In this document: piece by piece, positions 7,461-18,149 of the stretch
How the letters are laid out: every line of letters begins with the position of its first letter
Numbering within the stretch: position 1 is the first letter of the stretch
Source: Nostoc sphaeroides
GTDB taxonomy: Bacteria > Cyanobacteriota > Cyanobacteriia > Cyanobacteriales > Nostocaceae
Length of the DNA stretch: 64,000 nucleotides
Direction: 5' to 3'
Assembly: GCF_003443655.1 (NCBI RefSeq)
Contig: NZ_CP031941.1
Coordinates: 3,780,501-3,844,500 of the forward strand
Translations under genes and position numbers: made by a program
Notes under the pieces: model-generated
Told to the model about the DNA's origin: nothing
Databases searched by the model: none
Seen by the model: the letters and a program-made list of their open reading frames with translations, nothing else

Positions 7461-10161
7461 AGGTAGATTAACACCATTTGAAGATGCCTTACACTTGGCG
7501 ACAATGCTACGTGTCGCAATTAATGGACGTGATATTGGTGCTTACCTTTTGACAAAAGGCACTCAAAGAGATCGGTTTTGCTTTGTTTTTGGTTTTGACT
7601 GTAAGGGAATTCATACCACTTTAAGACCCGAACAAATCGATACACTCTTTAATAACATTGAAGCCGGATTAAAAGACATTCCTAGCGGTGAAAGAATGAC
7701 ACTGCATTTGGGTTCTTTTAGTTCAGACAAAGAGCGCCAAAAAGAATTAGTATCGCTAATCAGAAATGCGCCATCACGAGATATCAAATATTTGTTGATG
7801 GCAGAAAGAGCCAGAGTCAAAGAATTGACTATTTCTGGTGTTCGTAAGCCTAAATTCTTACGGATTTATGTCACTTACACCATTGAATCCAACTCCAAAA
7901 ATGCAGATGATTGGATAGAGAAGCTTTTAGTTAGAGCTGAATCATGGTGGTTAAAATTCAAAGGGGATCTTTCAGAAGTAGAAAACCAGCGCATTGAAAC
8001 GCTGATAACCAATGCTTACAAGCAGGGTTTTCTACGCTGGGAACAAATTTTATCTAACCAAATGGGATTGGATGTCAAACCTTTGAAAGCTGATGAACTC
8101 TGGGAGGGCATCTGGAAAAGGTTTAATGATACGCAGCCAATACCGATTCCTCAGTTGATGACTTTAGATGAAGAAGGGCTGCACGAGCAAGTTAATTCAG
8201 ATTTAGCTAGTACTAAATTGCTGCTAGATAATATCCACGGCACAACTTTGTTGATGGAGTCTAGCGTACCTTGTGCCGATCGCCGTTGGGTTAATGTTAA
8301 CAATCGTTATATTGGCGCACTCTCATTTCTGGAAAAACCCGGAGGTTGGGTAAATAAATCTGCTCAACTGCGATATTTATGGGAACTGTTGGCTAGAGAA
8401 ACAGTAGTAGATACAGAGATTTTTTGTGAGTTGACTGCGGCAAATCCAGCAATGGTGAAAACTACTTTGCAACGAGTCTTGAAGCAGTCAAACATGACAA
8501 CAATCATGGCTCAAGAAAAAAGTAAAACTATTGATGTCAACGCGCAATTAAAGTTGAAGAAATCGGTAGCAGCACAAGAACAATTATTTGAAGGTGCAGT
8601 CCCGATTTATACGAGCATCGTTATTTTGGTACATCGTCAAACCGTCGATAAATTAGATGAGGCAACAAGATATATTGAAAACTGTTTTCAACGTCCAGCG
8701 AAATTAATTAGAGAAAGTGAGTACGCTTGGAAAATTTGGCTGCAAACTCTCCCAATAGTTTGGGAAGGTTTATTAGCGACACCTTTCAATCGTCGCCAGC
8801 TATATTTAACCAGTGAAGTTCCCGGATTAATGCCTTTAGTTTTAACTAAACAGGGTGATAAACAAGGCTTTGAGTTGATTGCTGAAGAAGGCGGAACACC
8901 GGTACATTTAGATTTGTTTAATCAACACAAAAATTTAGCTTTATTTGCGACTACTCGTGCTGGTAAATCGGTGTTGGTATCAGGGATTTTAACTCAGGCT
9001 TTGGCGCATGGCATTCCGGTTGTGGCGTTAGATTTCCCGAAACCTGATGGTACATCTACTTTCACTGATTACACAGAGTTCATGGGGGCAAATGGAGCGT
9101 ATTTCGATATCTCCAAACAATCGAATAACTTATTTGAACAGCCAGACTTACGATCGCTAGATCCAGAACAACAGCGCGATCGCTTTAACGATTATACCGC
9201 CTTCCTAGAATCAGCTTTGATGACAATGGTTTTAGGATCATCCACCGAAAGTCAAATTTTATCACAAACCGTGCGATCGCTCCTAAACTTAGCATTAGAA
9301 GCCTTCTTTGCTGATGAGGGCATACAAGAGCGATATCGCCAAGCGATGGCGGGAGGATTTGGCACTCAGGCTTGGCAGAAAACCCCTACTTTAAAAGATT
9401 TTCTGTTTTTCTGTTCATCAGAACACTTGCAGCTAAGTACTTTAACTGGCAGAGTAGAAGACGCCCTTAGTCAAATACAGTTGCGCTTGCGGTTCTGGCT
9501 TTCTAGTCGGGTGGGACAAGCCATTTCTGCACCATCTAGCTTTCCTACCGATGCACAACTATTAGTTTTTGCTCTGAGAAACCTATCAGATAGTGAAGAT
9601 GCAGCCGTACTATCTTTGAGTGCCTATTCAGCAGCATTACGACGCGCATTAGGTAGTCCAGCTTCTATATTCTTCATTGACGAAGCACCAATTCTATTTG
9701 AATTCGAGCAAATATCTGACTTAGTTGGCAGAGTTTGTGCAAACGGCGCTAAAGCCGGTATCAGAGTCATCTTATCAGGACAAGATCCTGATACAATTGC
9801 CAAATCTAAAGCTGCATCTAAGATTTTGCAAAACTTGACAACACGATTGATTGGACGCATTCAGCCGGTTGCAGTCGATAGTTTTGCAGAGATATTAAAG
9901 TATCCCCGCCACATTATTTCTCGTAATGCTTCAGAAAGCTTCTTTCCGCGCAAAGAAGGCGTTTATAGCCAATGGCTGTTAGATGATAACGGTATTTATA
10001 CATTCTGTCGTTATTATCCAGGTTACGAACAATTGGCAGCAGTTGCTAATAACCCTGCTGAACAAACTGCACGTAGTAAAATGATGCAACTTCATAGCGA
10101 TAAATATGAAGCAATTTCTGCATTTGCCCGTCAGTTAGTGGCTAATCTGCGTAGTAGTTAA
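7414..10161 (+). CDS. VirB4/TraC-like secretion ATPase
   Basis: A 915-residue cytoplasmic ATPase starting at ATG 7414, with GGAAG eight bases upstream, inside the end of the preceding gene. The long N-terminal half (to about residue 480) resembles the VirB4 N-domain. The C-terminal ATPase domain has Walker A ATTRAGKS at about 512-519, where alanine replaces the usual first glycine. Walker B is SIFFIDEAPIL at about residue 755, followed by VILSGQDPDTI, a sensor-like strand. These features and the length fit the VirB4/TraC/TrbE family, which powers pilus assembly and substrate transfer at the inner membrane. The ATPase call is strong. Assignment to VirB4 rather than another HerA/FtsK-like ATPase rests on length and neighbours. 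Confidence 0.78.
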   Translation: MKQKIGKQSVSVAGNEGRLTPFEDALHLATMLRVAINGRDIGAYLLTKGTQRDRFCFVFGFDCKGIHTTLRPEQIDTLFNNIEAGLKDIPSGERMTLHLGSFSSDKERQKELVSLIRNAPSRDIKYLLMAERARVKELTISGVRKPKFLRIYVTYTIESNSKNADDWIEKLLVRAESWWLKFKGDLSEVENQRIETLITNAYKQGFLRWEQILSNQMGLDVKPLKADELWEGIWKRFNDTQPIPIPQLMTLDEEGLHEQVNSDLASTKLLLDNIHGTTLLMESSVPCADRRWVNVNNRYIGALSFLEKPGGWVNKSAQLRYLWELLARETVVDTEIFCELTAANPAMVKTTLQRVLKQSNMTTIMAQEKSKTIDVNAQLKLKKSVAAQEQLFEGAVPIYTSIVILVHRQTVDKLDEATRYIENCFQRPAKLIRESEYAWKIWLQTLPIVWEGLLATPFNRRQLYLTSEVPGLMPLVLTKQGDKQGFELIAEEGGTPVHLDLFNQHKNLALFATTRAGKSVLVSGILTQALAHGIPVVALDFPKPDGTSTFTDYTEFMGANGAYFDISKQSNNLFEQPDLRSLDPEQQRDRFNDYTAFLESALMTMVLGSSTESQILSQTVRSLLNLALEAFFADEGIQERYRQAMAGGFGTQAWQKTPTLKDFLFFCSSEHLQLSTLTGRVEDALSQIQLRLRFWLSSRVGQAISAPSSFPTDAQLLVFALRNLSDSEDAAVLSLSAYSAALRRALGSPASIFFIDEAPILFEFEQISDLVGRVCANGAKAGIRVILSGQDPDTIAKSKAASKILQNLTTRLIGRIQPVAVDSFAEILKYPRHIISRNASESFFPRKEGVYSQWLLDDNGIYTFCRYYPGYEQLAAVANNPAEQTARSKMMQLHSDKYEAISAFARQLVANLRSS

Positions 10162-10246
10162 TCGGGTTCTGTAAGTAGTTAACAGTGATTCAAAAAGTTA
10201 TAAATCATAGTTACAAAGCTAAATTACCTTTTTCAGGCACAAATGT

Positions 10247-11176
10247 ATGCGAAAAACTACCATTTTTACTCTTACGTTGCTATCCCTGGCAATCCTACCA
10301 GCAATGGCACAAGTTAACACGGGATTAGGGCAGGTTTGGGATGATATTCAATCATATTCCGCAGATATGGGAAAATACCTTCAAAATAATCAGAGCGAAA
10401 ACTTAAAGCCTGTAGAAGCACAGAGTCGAAATGCTCTTGATAGTTCCAAGGGAGATACAGAATTGAAGATACCTAACCCCGTCACTGCGGGACAAAAGGT
10501 TCGTGATAACATTATCAACGAATCTTATCGTTCACAATCTAAAGAAAGCCGCTTTGAAAATAATGCAGCAGTACGGGCAAATTTAGTTAGTAATGAACTC
10601 AATCGTTTTATTACCCGTGGAGCCGCAGAAGCTATTCTTGGTAAAGATGGACAAAATCGAACACAAGCAAAGTTAGAAAATACTCAAAACACACTAGAAG
10701 AAATTAACGCAATTAGCGATACGGCGGGGGCAAAGAACAACCTATTTAGTAGTAAATTTGAGCAATTAACTCGAAGGATAGAAACAGCAAGCACCACCGA
10801 TGTAACTAAACTCGCCGCTACTGGTACTCTTTCCGGTTTACAAAATTTAGCACAAATACTAGGTGACAATCACTTGGAAACTATTAAGATTCAACGGGCA
10901 CAATCAGCAATTATAGGTGAAACATTTGCTCAGACAATGCAAACGAATCAGTCTTTGCAATATTCTAATTTAAATTTAGCAAACATTTCTCAACAGGCAG
11001 AAGAGGCAAATCGCGCTCGGAGAGTAGATACATCTACAGAAGCAGCGCGACTTTTACGAGCGACTTCTCAACTAGATTTGTTTGGCAGAGAGGGGTTGGA
11101 TAAATGCGGGATGAATTTGCAGTTAAAACCATTGGAAATGCAAATTCGTGATAAATTGTGCCAAGTCATCCGCTAA
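10247..11176 (+). CDS. Secreted VirB5/TrbJ-like protein
   Basis: A 309-residue protein with a clear signal peptide (MRKTTIFTLTLLSLAILPAMA, cleavage before QVNTG). The mature part is polar, mostly predicted helical, rich in Asn, Gln and Ala, and contains QTNQSLQYSNLNLANISQQA and a C-terminal cysteine pair (KCGMN, LCQVIR). VirB5/TrbJ proteins are secreted helical minor pilus components encoded just after the VirB3-VirB4 genes, which is the position here. Sequence similarity is weak by eye, so the call is topological. A MITE and a hairpin repeat separate it from the next gene. Confidence 0.45.
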   Translation: MRKTTIFTLTLLSLAILPAMAQVNTGLGQVWDDIQSYSADMGKYLQNNQSENLKPVEAQSRNALDSSKGDTELKIPNPVTAGQKVRDNIINESYRSQSKESRFENNAAVRANLVSNELNRFITRGAAEAILGKDGQNRTQAKLENTQNTLEEINAISDTAGAKNNLFSSKFEQLTRRIETASTTDVTKLAATGTLSGLQNLAQILGDNHLETIKIQRAQSAIIGETFAQTMQTNQSLQYSNLNLANISQQAEEANRARRVDTSTEAARLLRATSQLDLFGREGLDKCGMNLQLKPLEMQIRDKLCQVIR

Positions 11177-11235
11177 TTCAGGAACGCCGGCAGAGAAAAA
11201 GTTGGGAAGTAGGATTTTAGGATAAAAAAACTCTA

Positions 11236-11401
11236 AGAGGATGTTTTAAAAGTCCTCTGGTTAGTAGCAAAACCTTTTAGATCCCTCTAAATCCCCCTTT
11301 TAAAGGGGGACTTTGATTCCGGTTCCCCCCTTTTTTAGGGGGGTTAGGGGGGATCAAAAAGTGCTTAAAATTACAATAAACCACTTTTAAAACATCCTCT
11401 C
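11236..11401. mobile_element. MITE-like element with 17-bp inverted ends
   Basis: GAGGATGTTTTAAAAGT at the left and ACTTTTAAAACATCCTC at the right are perfect inverted repeats. The interior contains CCCTCTAAATCCCCC and AGGGGGGTTAGGGGGGATC, which fold against each other. I see no clear target duplication. It lies between two genes of the secretion-like cluster. Confidence 0.6.
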
Positions 11402-11470
11402 AATTTCCAGACAATTTTTTAAATCCTTAAACTTCTTACAAACCAACACGAAGTCTAAAAAACAGTTTGC

Positions 11471-11543
11471 TAGGGTGCGTTAGCGACACCGTAACGCATC
11501 GAAATCATCAGGGATGGTGTGTTACGTTCCTAACGCACCCTAC
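11471..11543. repeat. Palindromic repeat TAGGGTGCGTTAG
   Basis: TAGGGTGCGTTAG (11471) faces CTAACGCACCCTA (11530-11542), with inner arms CCGTAACGCAT/GTGTGTTACG. This is a dispersed palindrome type frequent in Nostoc genomes. The reading frame of the following gene extends through it, but the true start lies downstream. Confidence 0.6.
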
Positions 11544-11574
11544 GAAATTTAAAAAAACAGCCCATCAACTCAAA

Positions 11575-12636
11575 ATGCAACTTGCTATTCAACTAATTTT
11601 TGCCCAAGTAGGCCGCCAAGTAGGCATTGATGACGCTCTCAATAATGGTGCCGCAACTTCTCTAAGTATTGCCGAAGGTTGGAATAAACAATGGCTTGAT
11701 TTATTACAAAATAATACCAGCAATAACTTGTATGGAGCGCTGACAACTCTGGGCATTTTTTTTGCTGTAGGAACCCTGTTATTTTTTATGATACAATTCC
11801 TCAAAGACTTAATATCCTACGAATATAGTCGTCCAATATCAGCTTTAATTTGGCCTTTTGTGGTGGTAATCCTCTTAAGTAATTCAGGTAAGGGAAGTAT
11901 ACTTTCTAATCTGACACTAGGATTACGGGGTTTTTTAAACAATGTGAATCAGCAAGTAGTGGTATCAGCAGATGCGGGTCAAATGTACCAACAAGCACTG
12001 AATATGAGTATTGCAGAAGAAGTAACTGGTTCTTTTCTGCGTCCTTGCCAATCGCTAACTGGCCTTCAACAAAGTCAATGCTTTACCAACGCTGCCGATA
12101 GAATCAACATTCTATTGCAGAAATATAGAAATACATACGGAAGGAGAGTTTGGATAAATAGGCTGCAAACTAAGGTAGATGATATTAAATTTGACAAAGG
12201 CTTTGTATCAGAAAACGAATTTAATTCTTTGTTAGGTTCTACAGTCCAAACAAGCATCAAAAACTTTTTAGTTTCCTTGCAATATGCTTTTCAGAATCTG
12301 ATAGAAGCTACTATGTTGCTGATAGCGCTTTTAGGGCCAATAGCCGTCGGTGGTTCTTTACTGCCTGTAGCTGGAAAACCAATTTTTGCATGGCTGACCG
12401 GATTTTTATCTATTGGAATCGCCAAGATTTCATTTAATATTATTGCTGTGCTGACTGCCACAGTTATTGTAAATGGGCCAGGTCAAAGTGCTAGTGCTGA
12501 TCCAGATTTAATGTGGTTCATAATTTTTCTGGGAATTTTAGCACCAATTTTATCGTTACTTGTGGCTGCTGCTGGCGGTTTTGCACTCTTTAGTGGTATC
12601 AGCAATACAGCTTCGTTAGTAAAGGAGAAGATATAA
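11575..12636 (+). CDS. VirB6/TrbL-like polytopic membrane protein
   Basis: 353 residues from ATG 11575 (MQLAIQLIFAQVGRQVGIDD). Open frame upstream only crosses a palindromic repeat. Hydrophobic segments are near 53-75, 86-102, 243-262, 268-300 and 312-340, with a long polar loop (about 105-240) holding two cysteines (LRPCQSL, SQCFTN). This is the layout of VirB6/TrbL proteins, which form the inner-membrane core of a T4SS and usually have a large periplasmic loop. The C-terminal run AAAGGFALFSGISNTASLVK is glycine/alanine-rich as in the family. It follows the VirB5-like gene, as in virB operons. Confidence 0.55.
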   Translation: MQLAIQLIFAQVGRQVGIDDALNNGAATSLSIAEGWNKQWLDLLQNNTSNNLYGALTTLGIFFAVGTLLFFMIQFLKDLISYEYSRPISALIWPFVVVILLSNSGKGSILSNLTLGLRGFLNNVNQQVVVSADAGQMYQQALNMSIAEEVTGSFLRPCQSLTGLQQSQCFTNAADRINILLQKYRNTYGRRVWINRLQTKVDDIKFDKGFVSENEFNSLLGSTVQTSIKNFLVSLQYAFQNLIEATMLLIALLGPIAVGGSLLPVAGKPIFAWLTGFLSIGIAKISFNIIAVLTATVIVNGPGQSASADPDLMWFIIFLGILAPILSLLVAAAGGFALFSGISNTASLVKEKI

Positions 12637-12702
12637 ATTCAAAACGAATAAAATTTTGATAAGTATCGTAACTGCGGAATTATATGCAAATCGTAATTAA
12701 TA

Positions 12703-12871
12703 TCAGGGCTATTTCATTGTCATCTAGCCCGCCTCAGAATGAATTTTGAGGCTAATAGCGAAAGTCATCTAAAGATGACTGAAAAAAGGTTCTAGTCCGT
12801 TAAAACGGACTTTAGCTATTAGCCTAGAACTTGAGTTCTGGGCGGTTTATGTATAAAATGAAATAGCCGTA
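12703..12871. mobile_element. MITE-like hairpin element with likely 9-bp target duplication
   Basis: Inverted ends GGCTATTTCATT (12707) and AATGAAATAGCC (12857-12868) enclose three smaller hairpins (CCTCAGAATGAATTTTGAGG, GTCATCTAAAGATGAC, AGTCCGTTAAAACGGACT). TAATTAATA occurs on both sides (12694-12702 and 12872-12880). The duplicate is AT-rich, so it is less certain than other cases in this window. Confidence 0.5.
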
Positions 12872-12915
12872 TAATTAATAAATAGCTGAATTTTTTTGCA
12901 GGAGAAAATGAGTAA

Positions 12916-13743
12916 ATGGTGCGTTTACTAGAAAAAAGACAAAGAACGACGGCAAGTGTTTTGACAGTTTTTGCGATCGCAACCTTCAGTTTACATATAT
13001 TAGTTTTATTTTTATTCTTATTACAAGGGCTAAATATTCGCCAACTCAGTCTGACAAAACCTCCCAACTTTGTGCAATTAATAGACGGTAAACCAGTAGG
13101 TAATATTGATGATTTAGCAAGAGAACCAGAAGCAATTCGCCAATTCATCAGCAAAACGATGATATCAATGTTTAGCTGGTCTGGAACCTTACCAGCACAA
13201 AATATCGAAGAAGTTGCAACTCCCAAACCAGATTTAGGAGTTCTTATTCAAACACCTCAAGGGGGTAGCCAAAAAGTTAGTACCAGCAGTTGGATAGCTA
13301 GTTTTGCCTTATCCGAAGACTTTCGCAAAGGTTTCTTAAGCACAGTTGCAGAAATGACACCGGCAGAAGTTTTCTCTGAAAATCCCAGCCTAATGATGAC
13401 ATCACAATTAGTTATTAAGCGGGTTTATCCGCCAAGACAAATTGCACCAGGAAAGTGGCGAGTGGGTATGGTAGCCGACTTAATTCAAAAAAACCGAGTT
13501 GGTGGTGCAAGACTCATAACTCCTTTTAACAAAGATTTACTGGTACGTGCAGCAGATTATTTTGGTAATCCCCAAGGCGACAATGGTACAGACTTGCAAA
13601 AAGCAATTTATAGTGTCCGCGCTGATAGATTAGAAATTTATGAAATTCGTAACTTATGTTTGCTAGATGGCAATAACAACCTTAATAATGATAAATTTAC
13701 ACAATGTGGGGCTGGACAAACATCTGATAGCTTTACTAGATGA
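12916..13743 (+). CDS. VirB8/TraE-like protein, first paralogue
   Basis: 275 residues with a short cytoplasmic N-terminus, one membrane segment (about 13-38) and a periplasmic domain. Single-pass proteins of this size with a C-terminal NTF2-like domain are VirB8/TraE components of T4SS. It shares LVQL-type and DGxxV segments, and REPEAIRQFISKTMISMFSWS, with the following gene (RQPEAIRRFVGETMSLMLTWS), so the two are clear paralogues. Translation starts at ATG 12916 behind GGAG; an ATG at 12908 is in a different frame and stops at once. The paralogy is seen; the VirB8/TraE identity is inferred from topology and gene order. Confidence 0.5.
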   Translation: MVRLLEKRQRTTASVLTVFAIATFSLHILVLFLFLLQGLNIRQLSLTKPPNFVQLIDGKPVGNIDDLAREPEAIRQFISKTMISMFSWSGTLPAQNIEEVATPKPDLGVLIQTPQGGSQKVSTSSWIASFALSEDFRKGFLSTVAEMTPAEVFSENPSLMMTSQLVIKRVYPPRQIAPGKWRVGMVADLIQKNRVGGARLITPFNKDLLVRAADYFGNPQGDNGTDLQKAIYSVRADRLEIYEIRNLCLLDGNNNLNNDKFTQCGAGQTSDSFTR

Positions 13744-14003
13744 GTGGGGAGTGGGGACTTGTACTGAGCGAAGCCGAAGTAGTGGGGAGTGGGGAATCAG
13801 CCTTTTCGAGTTGAGGGCTTTTTGAAAAAATCAAATAAGACCTATAGATTTATAATTCACTAATTCAATTTATATATAGGACTAATATTTGATTTCTGAA
13901 AAAGCTCGGTACAATTCAAAAAGCCTAATTCCCTATTCCCTACTCCCTACTCCCCGCCTACGTAGATAATTTCAAAAATCAAATACGATTCCTATAATTA
14001 TTA
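13744..14003. repeat. Spacer with heptamer repeats in opposite orientation
   Basis: GTGGGGAGTGGGGA units at 13743-13795 face TCCCTACTCCCTACTCCCC at 13930-13957, with the dispersed motif TGAGCGAAGCCGAAG between the first units. The middle is AT-rich. The pair could form a long stem between the two VirB8-like genes. Confidence 0.5.
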
Positions 14004-14704
14004 ATGCAATTACTCAAACCAGAAAATAGGAAAAATAACCCATTGCCACTGTTAGCAGTAGGAACATTTGGGTTACATGTATTTACCCTGCTTTTACTAC
14101 TATTTCACGGGTCTATGTTACAGGACTTAGGTCGTCAACGCACACCTCAAAGTTTAGTGCAGCTTGTTGATGGTCGCGCTATAACCGTAGACCCCGAACC
14201 AAATTTAGAGCGACAGCCAGAGGCGATTCGGCGGTTTGTGGGTGAAACTATGAGCTTAATGCTTACCTGGTCAGATCAACAGCCGCCAACGCAAGTCTGG
14301 GAAATTACCTCCCAACTGGTAGCTGATAATTTTAAACAAAAACTTCAGTCAGAAATTACCAATTTAAATCCAGATAGCCAATTTGAAAATGTTAATAGAG
14401 GAGCAGAGAATGTATTAGTAATCCAAAAAATATCTCAACCTACAGAAATAGGTAATGGACAGTGGAAAGTGGAAATGTTTGCTAATCAACTAGTATTTAG
14501 CGGTTATGATAGGTTGGGAAAATCAACTTCATTTAATAAACAAATTTTAGTTAGAGCAATAGATAAACCCGCAACTTACCCACCAAATGCAGCACTACCA
14601 TTGCAGTTCGCAGCTTACCGCCTTGGTGAAGCCAGACTAAAAATTTATAATGTATGTGATATCAAAGATAAAAATTGTTCTGGAAATCCTAATCAAGCTT
14701 TACC

Positions 14705-14708
<4 letters not shown>
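14004..14708 (+). CDS. VirB8/TraE-like protein, second paralogue
   Basis: 234 residues with the same plan as the preceding gene: basic N-terminus, one membrane segment (about 14-36), then LVQLVDGRAITV, RQPEAIRRFVGETMSLMLTWS and a beta-rich periplasmic part ending in a two-cysteine tail (YNVCDIKDKNCSGN). The stop overlaps the start of the VirB10-like gene (ATGA at 14705), so the two are translationally coupled. In F-type systems a TraE (VirB8-like) gene lies close upstream of TraK and TraB. Having two adjacent, diverged copies is unusual. Confidence 0.5.
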
Positions 14709-16333
<1,625 letters not shown>

Positions 16334-16439
16334 TTTTAGCAGGTAGGATTTATACCAATTTTAGATTTTTGATTGGAAAATGGTAATTGGTAATTAGTTT
16401 TCTTTCTATCTTTCCCATATTCTCCTGTTCTATCTACCA

Positions 16440-17030
16440 ATGTCTCCATTTGCAACCATGAAAAATAAACCTAATTTGTCAGGAAATACCCCAGGTAATT
16501 CTTATTTCCTACCTATAGCTTCCTTAATTTTCTCGGTTGCTATGTTCTTGTTGGTAGGCCGCGCTGTTGCTAATAACGCTGTTCTGCGTTCCATATTTTC
16601 CTGTCAAGCACAGGGTTTAGGGGGAGCAATACCTACCATCGACGTTTGGTATCAACAAGGAACAAACTTGAGCTTTATTCCGACTGGAGAAGTAATTAAA
16701 AAAGTTTGGTTAAACGATCCATCACAGGTAACTATAGACTTTGATGGCCCAGTATGTATGCAGTTTGGTCAAGACTCTAATAGTAATGCCGGAGATTGTA
16801 AAAACTCAGCAGCGAATGTAATTCAACTCAGACGAATTCAAAAACTGAATATTCCTGGGCTTCCTCCCACTAGCAATACACTTTTAACAGTTGTTACTGA
16901 AGGGCAAGGTAGAAATAAATTGTATACCTTTCGAGTGATATATAAAACAGATAACCCTGAATATCACACTTTAGCAGTTTTTGCCGATCCTTCTGGTCAA
17001 GAAGGAGCTTGTGCTAAAGTTCCACAATAA
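16440..17030 (+). CDS. Exported VirB9/TraK-like protein
   Basis: 196 residues with an N-terminal membrane or signal segment (IASLIFSVAMFLLVGRAVA) and a periplasmic beta-rich domain containing TNLSFIPTGEVIKKVWLNDPSQVTIDF, RIQKLNIPGLPPTSNTLLTVVT and LYTFRVIYK. That strand order resembles the N-terminal domain of VirB9/TraK, the secretin-like partner of VirB10. It is shorter than full VirB9 and lacks an obvious C-terminal domain. Last gene of the cluster. ATG 16440 is used; ATG 16458 is also possible. Confidence 0.45.
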   Translation: MSPFATMKNKPNLSGNTPGNSYFLPIASLIFSVAMFLLVGRAVANNAVLRSIFSCQAQGLGGAIPTIDVWYQQGTNLSFIPTGEVIKKVWLNDPSQVTIDFDGPVCMQFGQDSNSNAGDCKNSAANVIQLRRIQKLNIPGLPPTSNTLLTVVTEGQGRNKLYTFRVIYKTDNPEYHTLAVFADPSGQEGACAKVPQ

Positions 17031-17076
17031 ACTTTTAGCAAACCAATGTTTGTCATTAGTTTTTATAAATCTAGGG

Positions 17077-17157
17077 GTAGGTTGGGTTGAGGAACGAAAC
17101 CCAACACCAAGAATCCTTCATTTGGTTGGGGTTTCACTAAAGTTCAACCCAACCTAC
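17077..17157. repeat. Inverted repeat GTAGGTTGGGTTG
   Basis: GTAGGTTGGGTTG at the left and CAACCCAACCTAC at the right are perfect inverted ends 81 bp apart, with inner arms GAAACCCAAC and GGTTGGGGTTTC. A common Nostoc dispersed palindrome. Confidence 0.6.
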
Positions 17158-17243
17158 AAATATTTGATTTTTTCAGAGTAATAAAAGAGCGATATAGCGG
17201 TTCCCACTCAGATGGGGTACAACATTACATCACCATGTGTAGG

Positions 17244-17377
17244 CAATACGGTTCGGTTAAGGTTTTTTGATGAAAATTCTAAATCACAAAGACGCGATAA
17301 ATCGCCGTCTCTACAATAATTAATCCTTTGTAGAGACGGCGATTTATCGCGTCTTTTGGCTTAACCGAACCGTATTG
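17244..17377. mobile_element. MITE (18-bp inverted ends, 10-bp target duplication), copy 1
   Basis: Ends CAATACGGTTCGGTTAAG (17244-17261) and CTTAACCGAACCGTATTG (17360-17377). CATGTGTAGG is repeated directly on both sides (17234-17243, 17378-17387). The interior is one near-perfect 29-bp hairpin (17288-17316 with 17328-17356) containing GACGCGATAAATCGCCGTC. A second element with identical ends and a different interior lies at 63538-63676. Confidence 0.85.
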
Positions 17378-17384
17378 CATGTGT

Positions 17385-17540
17385 AGGGGCACGGCACTGC
17401 CCATTGGTGTTAACTTAACGTGAAAGCCAGCCTAGAACCAGCTTTTACATATTGTCTCGTTGTCTCGTTCCCCTGCTCCGACTGGGAACGAGATTTGAAA
17501 AGGCTTTCAGCTTAAGAAGTTGACACGTAGGGGCACTGCC
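17385..17540. repeat. Dispersed repeat with imperfect inverted arms
   Basis: It begins TAGGGGCACGGCACTGCCCA, continues into AACTTAACGTGAAAGCC, and ends with an inverted relative (GCTTTCAGCTTAAGAAGTTG then TAGGGGCAC). It is related to 5543-5696 and 59165-59220. The MITE 17244-17377 inserted at its edge. Confidence 0.55.
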
Positions 17541-17845
17541 GTGTACCTCACGTAAACGAGAATCGCTATAAGTAATCAAGCGGACATGATATAATCCAAT
17601 CCTTAGAAAAAGGGTTATAGAGGATCTAAGCCTTTAGGAAGTTTTCTTTCTTTATAGAGTAAGGTTAGGCTAACGCATAGGCAGTGTTGTAGTTCAATCA
17701 ATTGAAAAACGCTATAACTCAACTGATTTAACTTACTCAGGCATTTTCAGCCTATATGTTTATAAATATAAATCTTCAGATAAAAACTAACCATAAATTC
17801 TAAATCCGTGTAAATATAAAGAAAAGCTTAAGAGGTTACAGACTC

Positions 17846-18085
17846 ATGGTCACTGCCAAAATGATGCAACAGCTTTGGGCTGTAATCGAGTCTACCCAGG
17901 TCAGCACCCTGCTCCAGTTTGACGATGCTGCTTTAGTACAAGTGCTTCTCCAGCAGTTAAAAGCAAAGCAGGTTATTGATCCACAGGCAGATAGCAGCCT
18001 CAATACTTATATAAAATCTAAACTGCCCCTCATTCGTGATACGGCTGAAGGTCGATTATCCTTCGGGCAAGGTGGCAATCATTAA
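17846..18085 (+). CDS. Hypothetical 79-aa protein
   Basis: Unrecognised small soluble protein (MVTAKMMQQLWAVIESTQVSTLLQFDD...). It is helical, with leucine/glutamine-rich segments and a glycine-rich end. GAGG lies about 15 bases before the ATG, so the ribosome site is only moderate. A short membrane-protein gene follows 64 bases later in the same direction and may be co-transcribed. Confidence 0.5.
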   Translation: MVTAKMMQQLWAVIESTQVSTLLQFDDAALVQVLLQQLKAKQVIDPQADSSLNTYIKSKLPLIRDTAEGRLSFGQGGNH

Positions 18086-18149
18086 TACGAGAAATCTAAA
18101 TGATTCCTCACTGCCAAGCATACGCTCAGAGTTCAAACAGTTGAATATT

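Larger units (their letters stand above)
17031..17845. other. Gene-free region made of repeats
   Basis: No gene seen. It contains a palindrome built on GGTTGGGTTGAGGAACG (17077-17157), a MITE with 10-bp target duplication (17244-17377) and a dispersed element (17385-17540). The remaining 300 bases before the next gene are AT-rich with no clear signal. Confidence 0.6.

Noticed and set aside
16981..17181. Open frame after the VirB9-like gene.
   Set aside because: It reads through a palindromic repeat and overlaps the end of the real gene in another frame.
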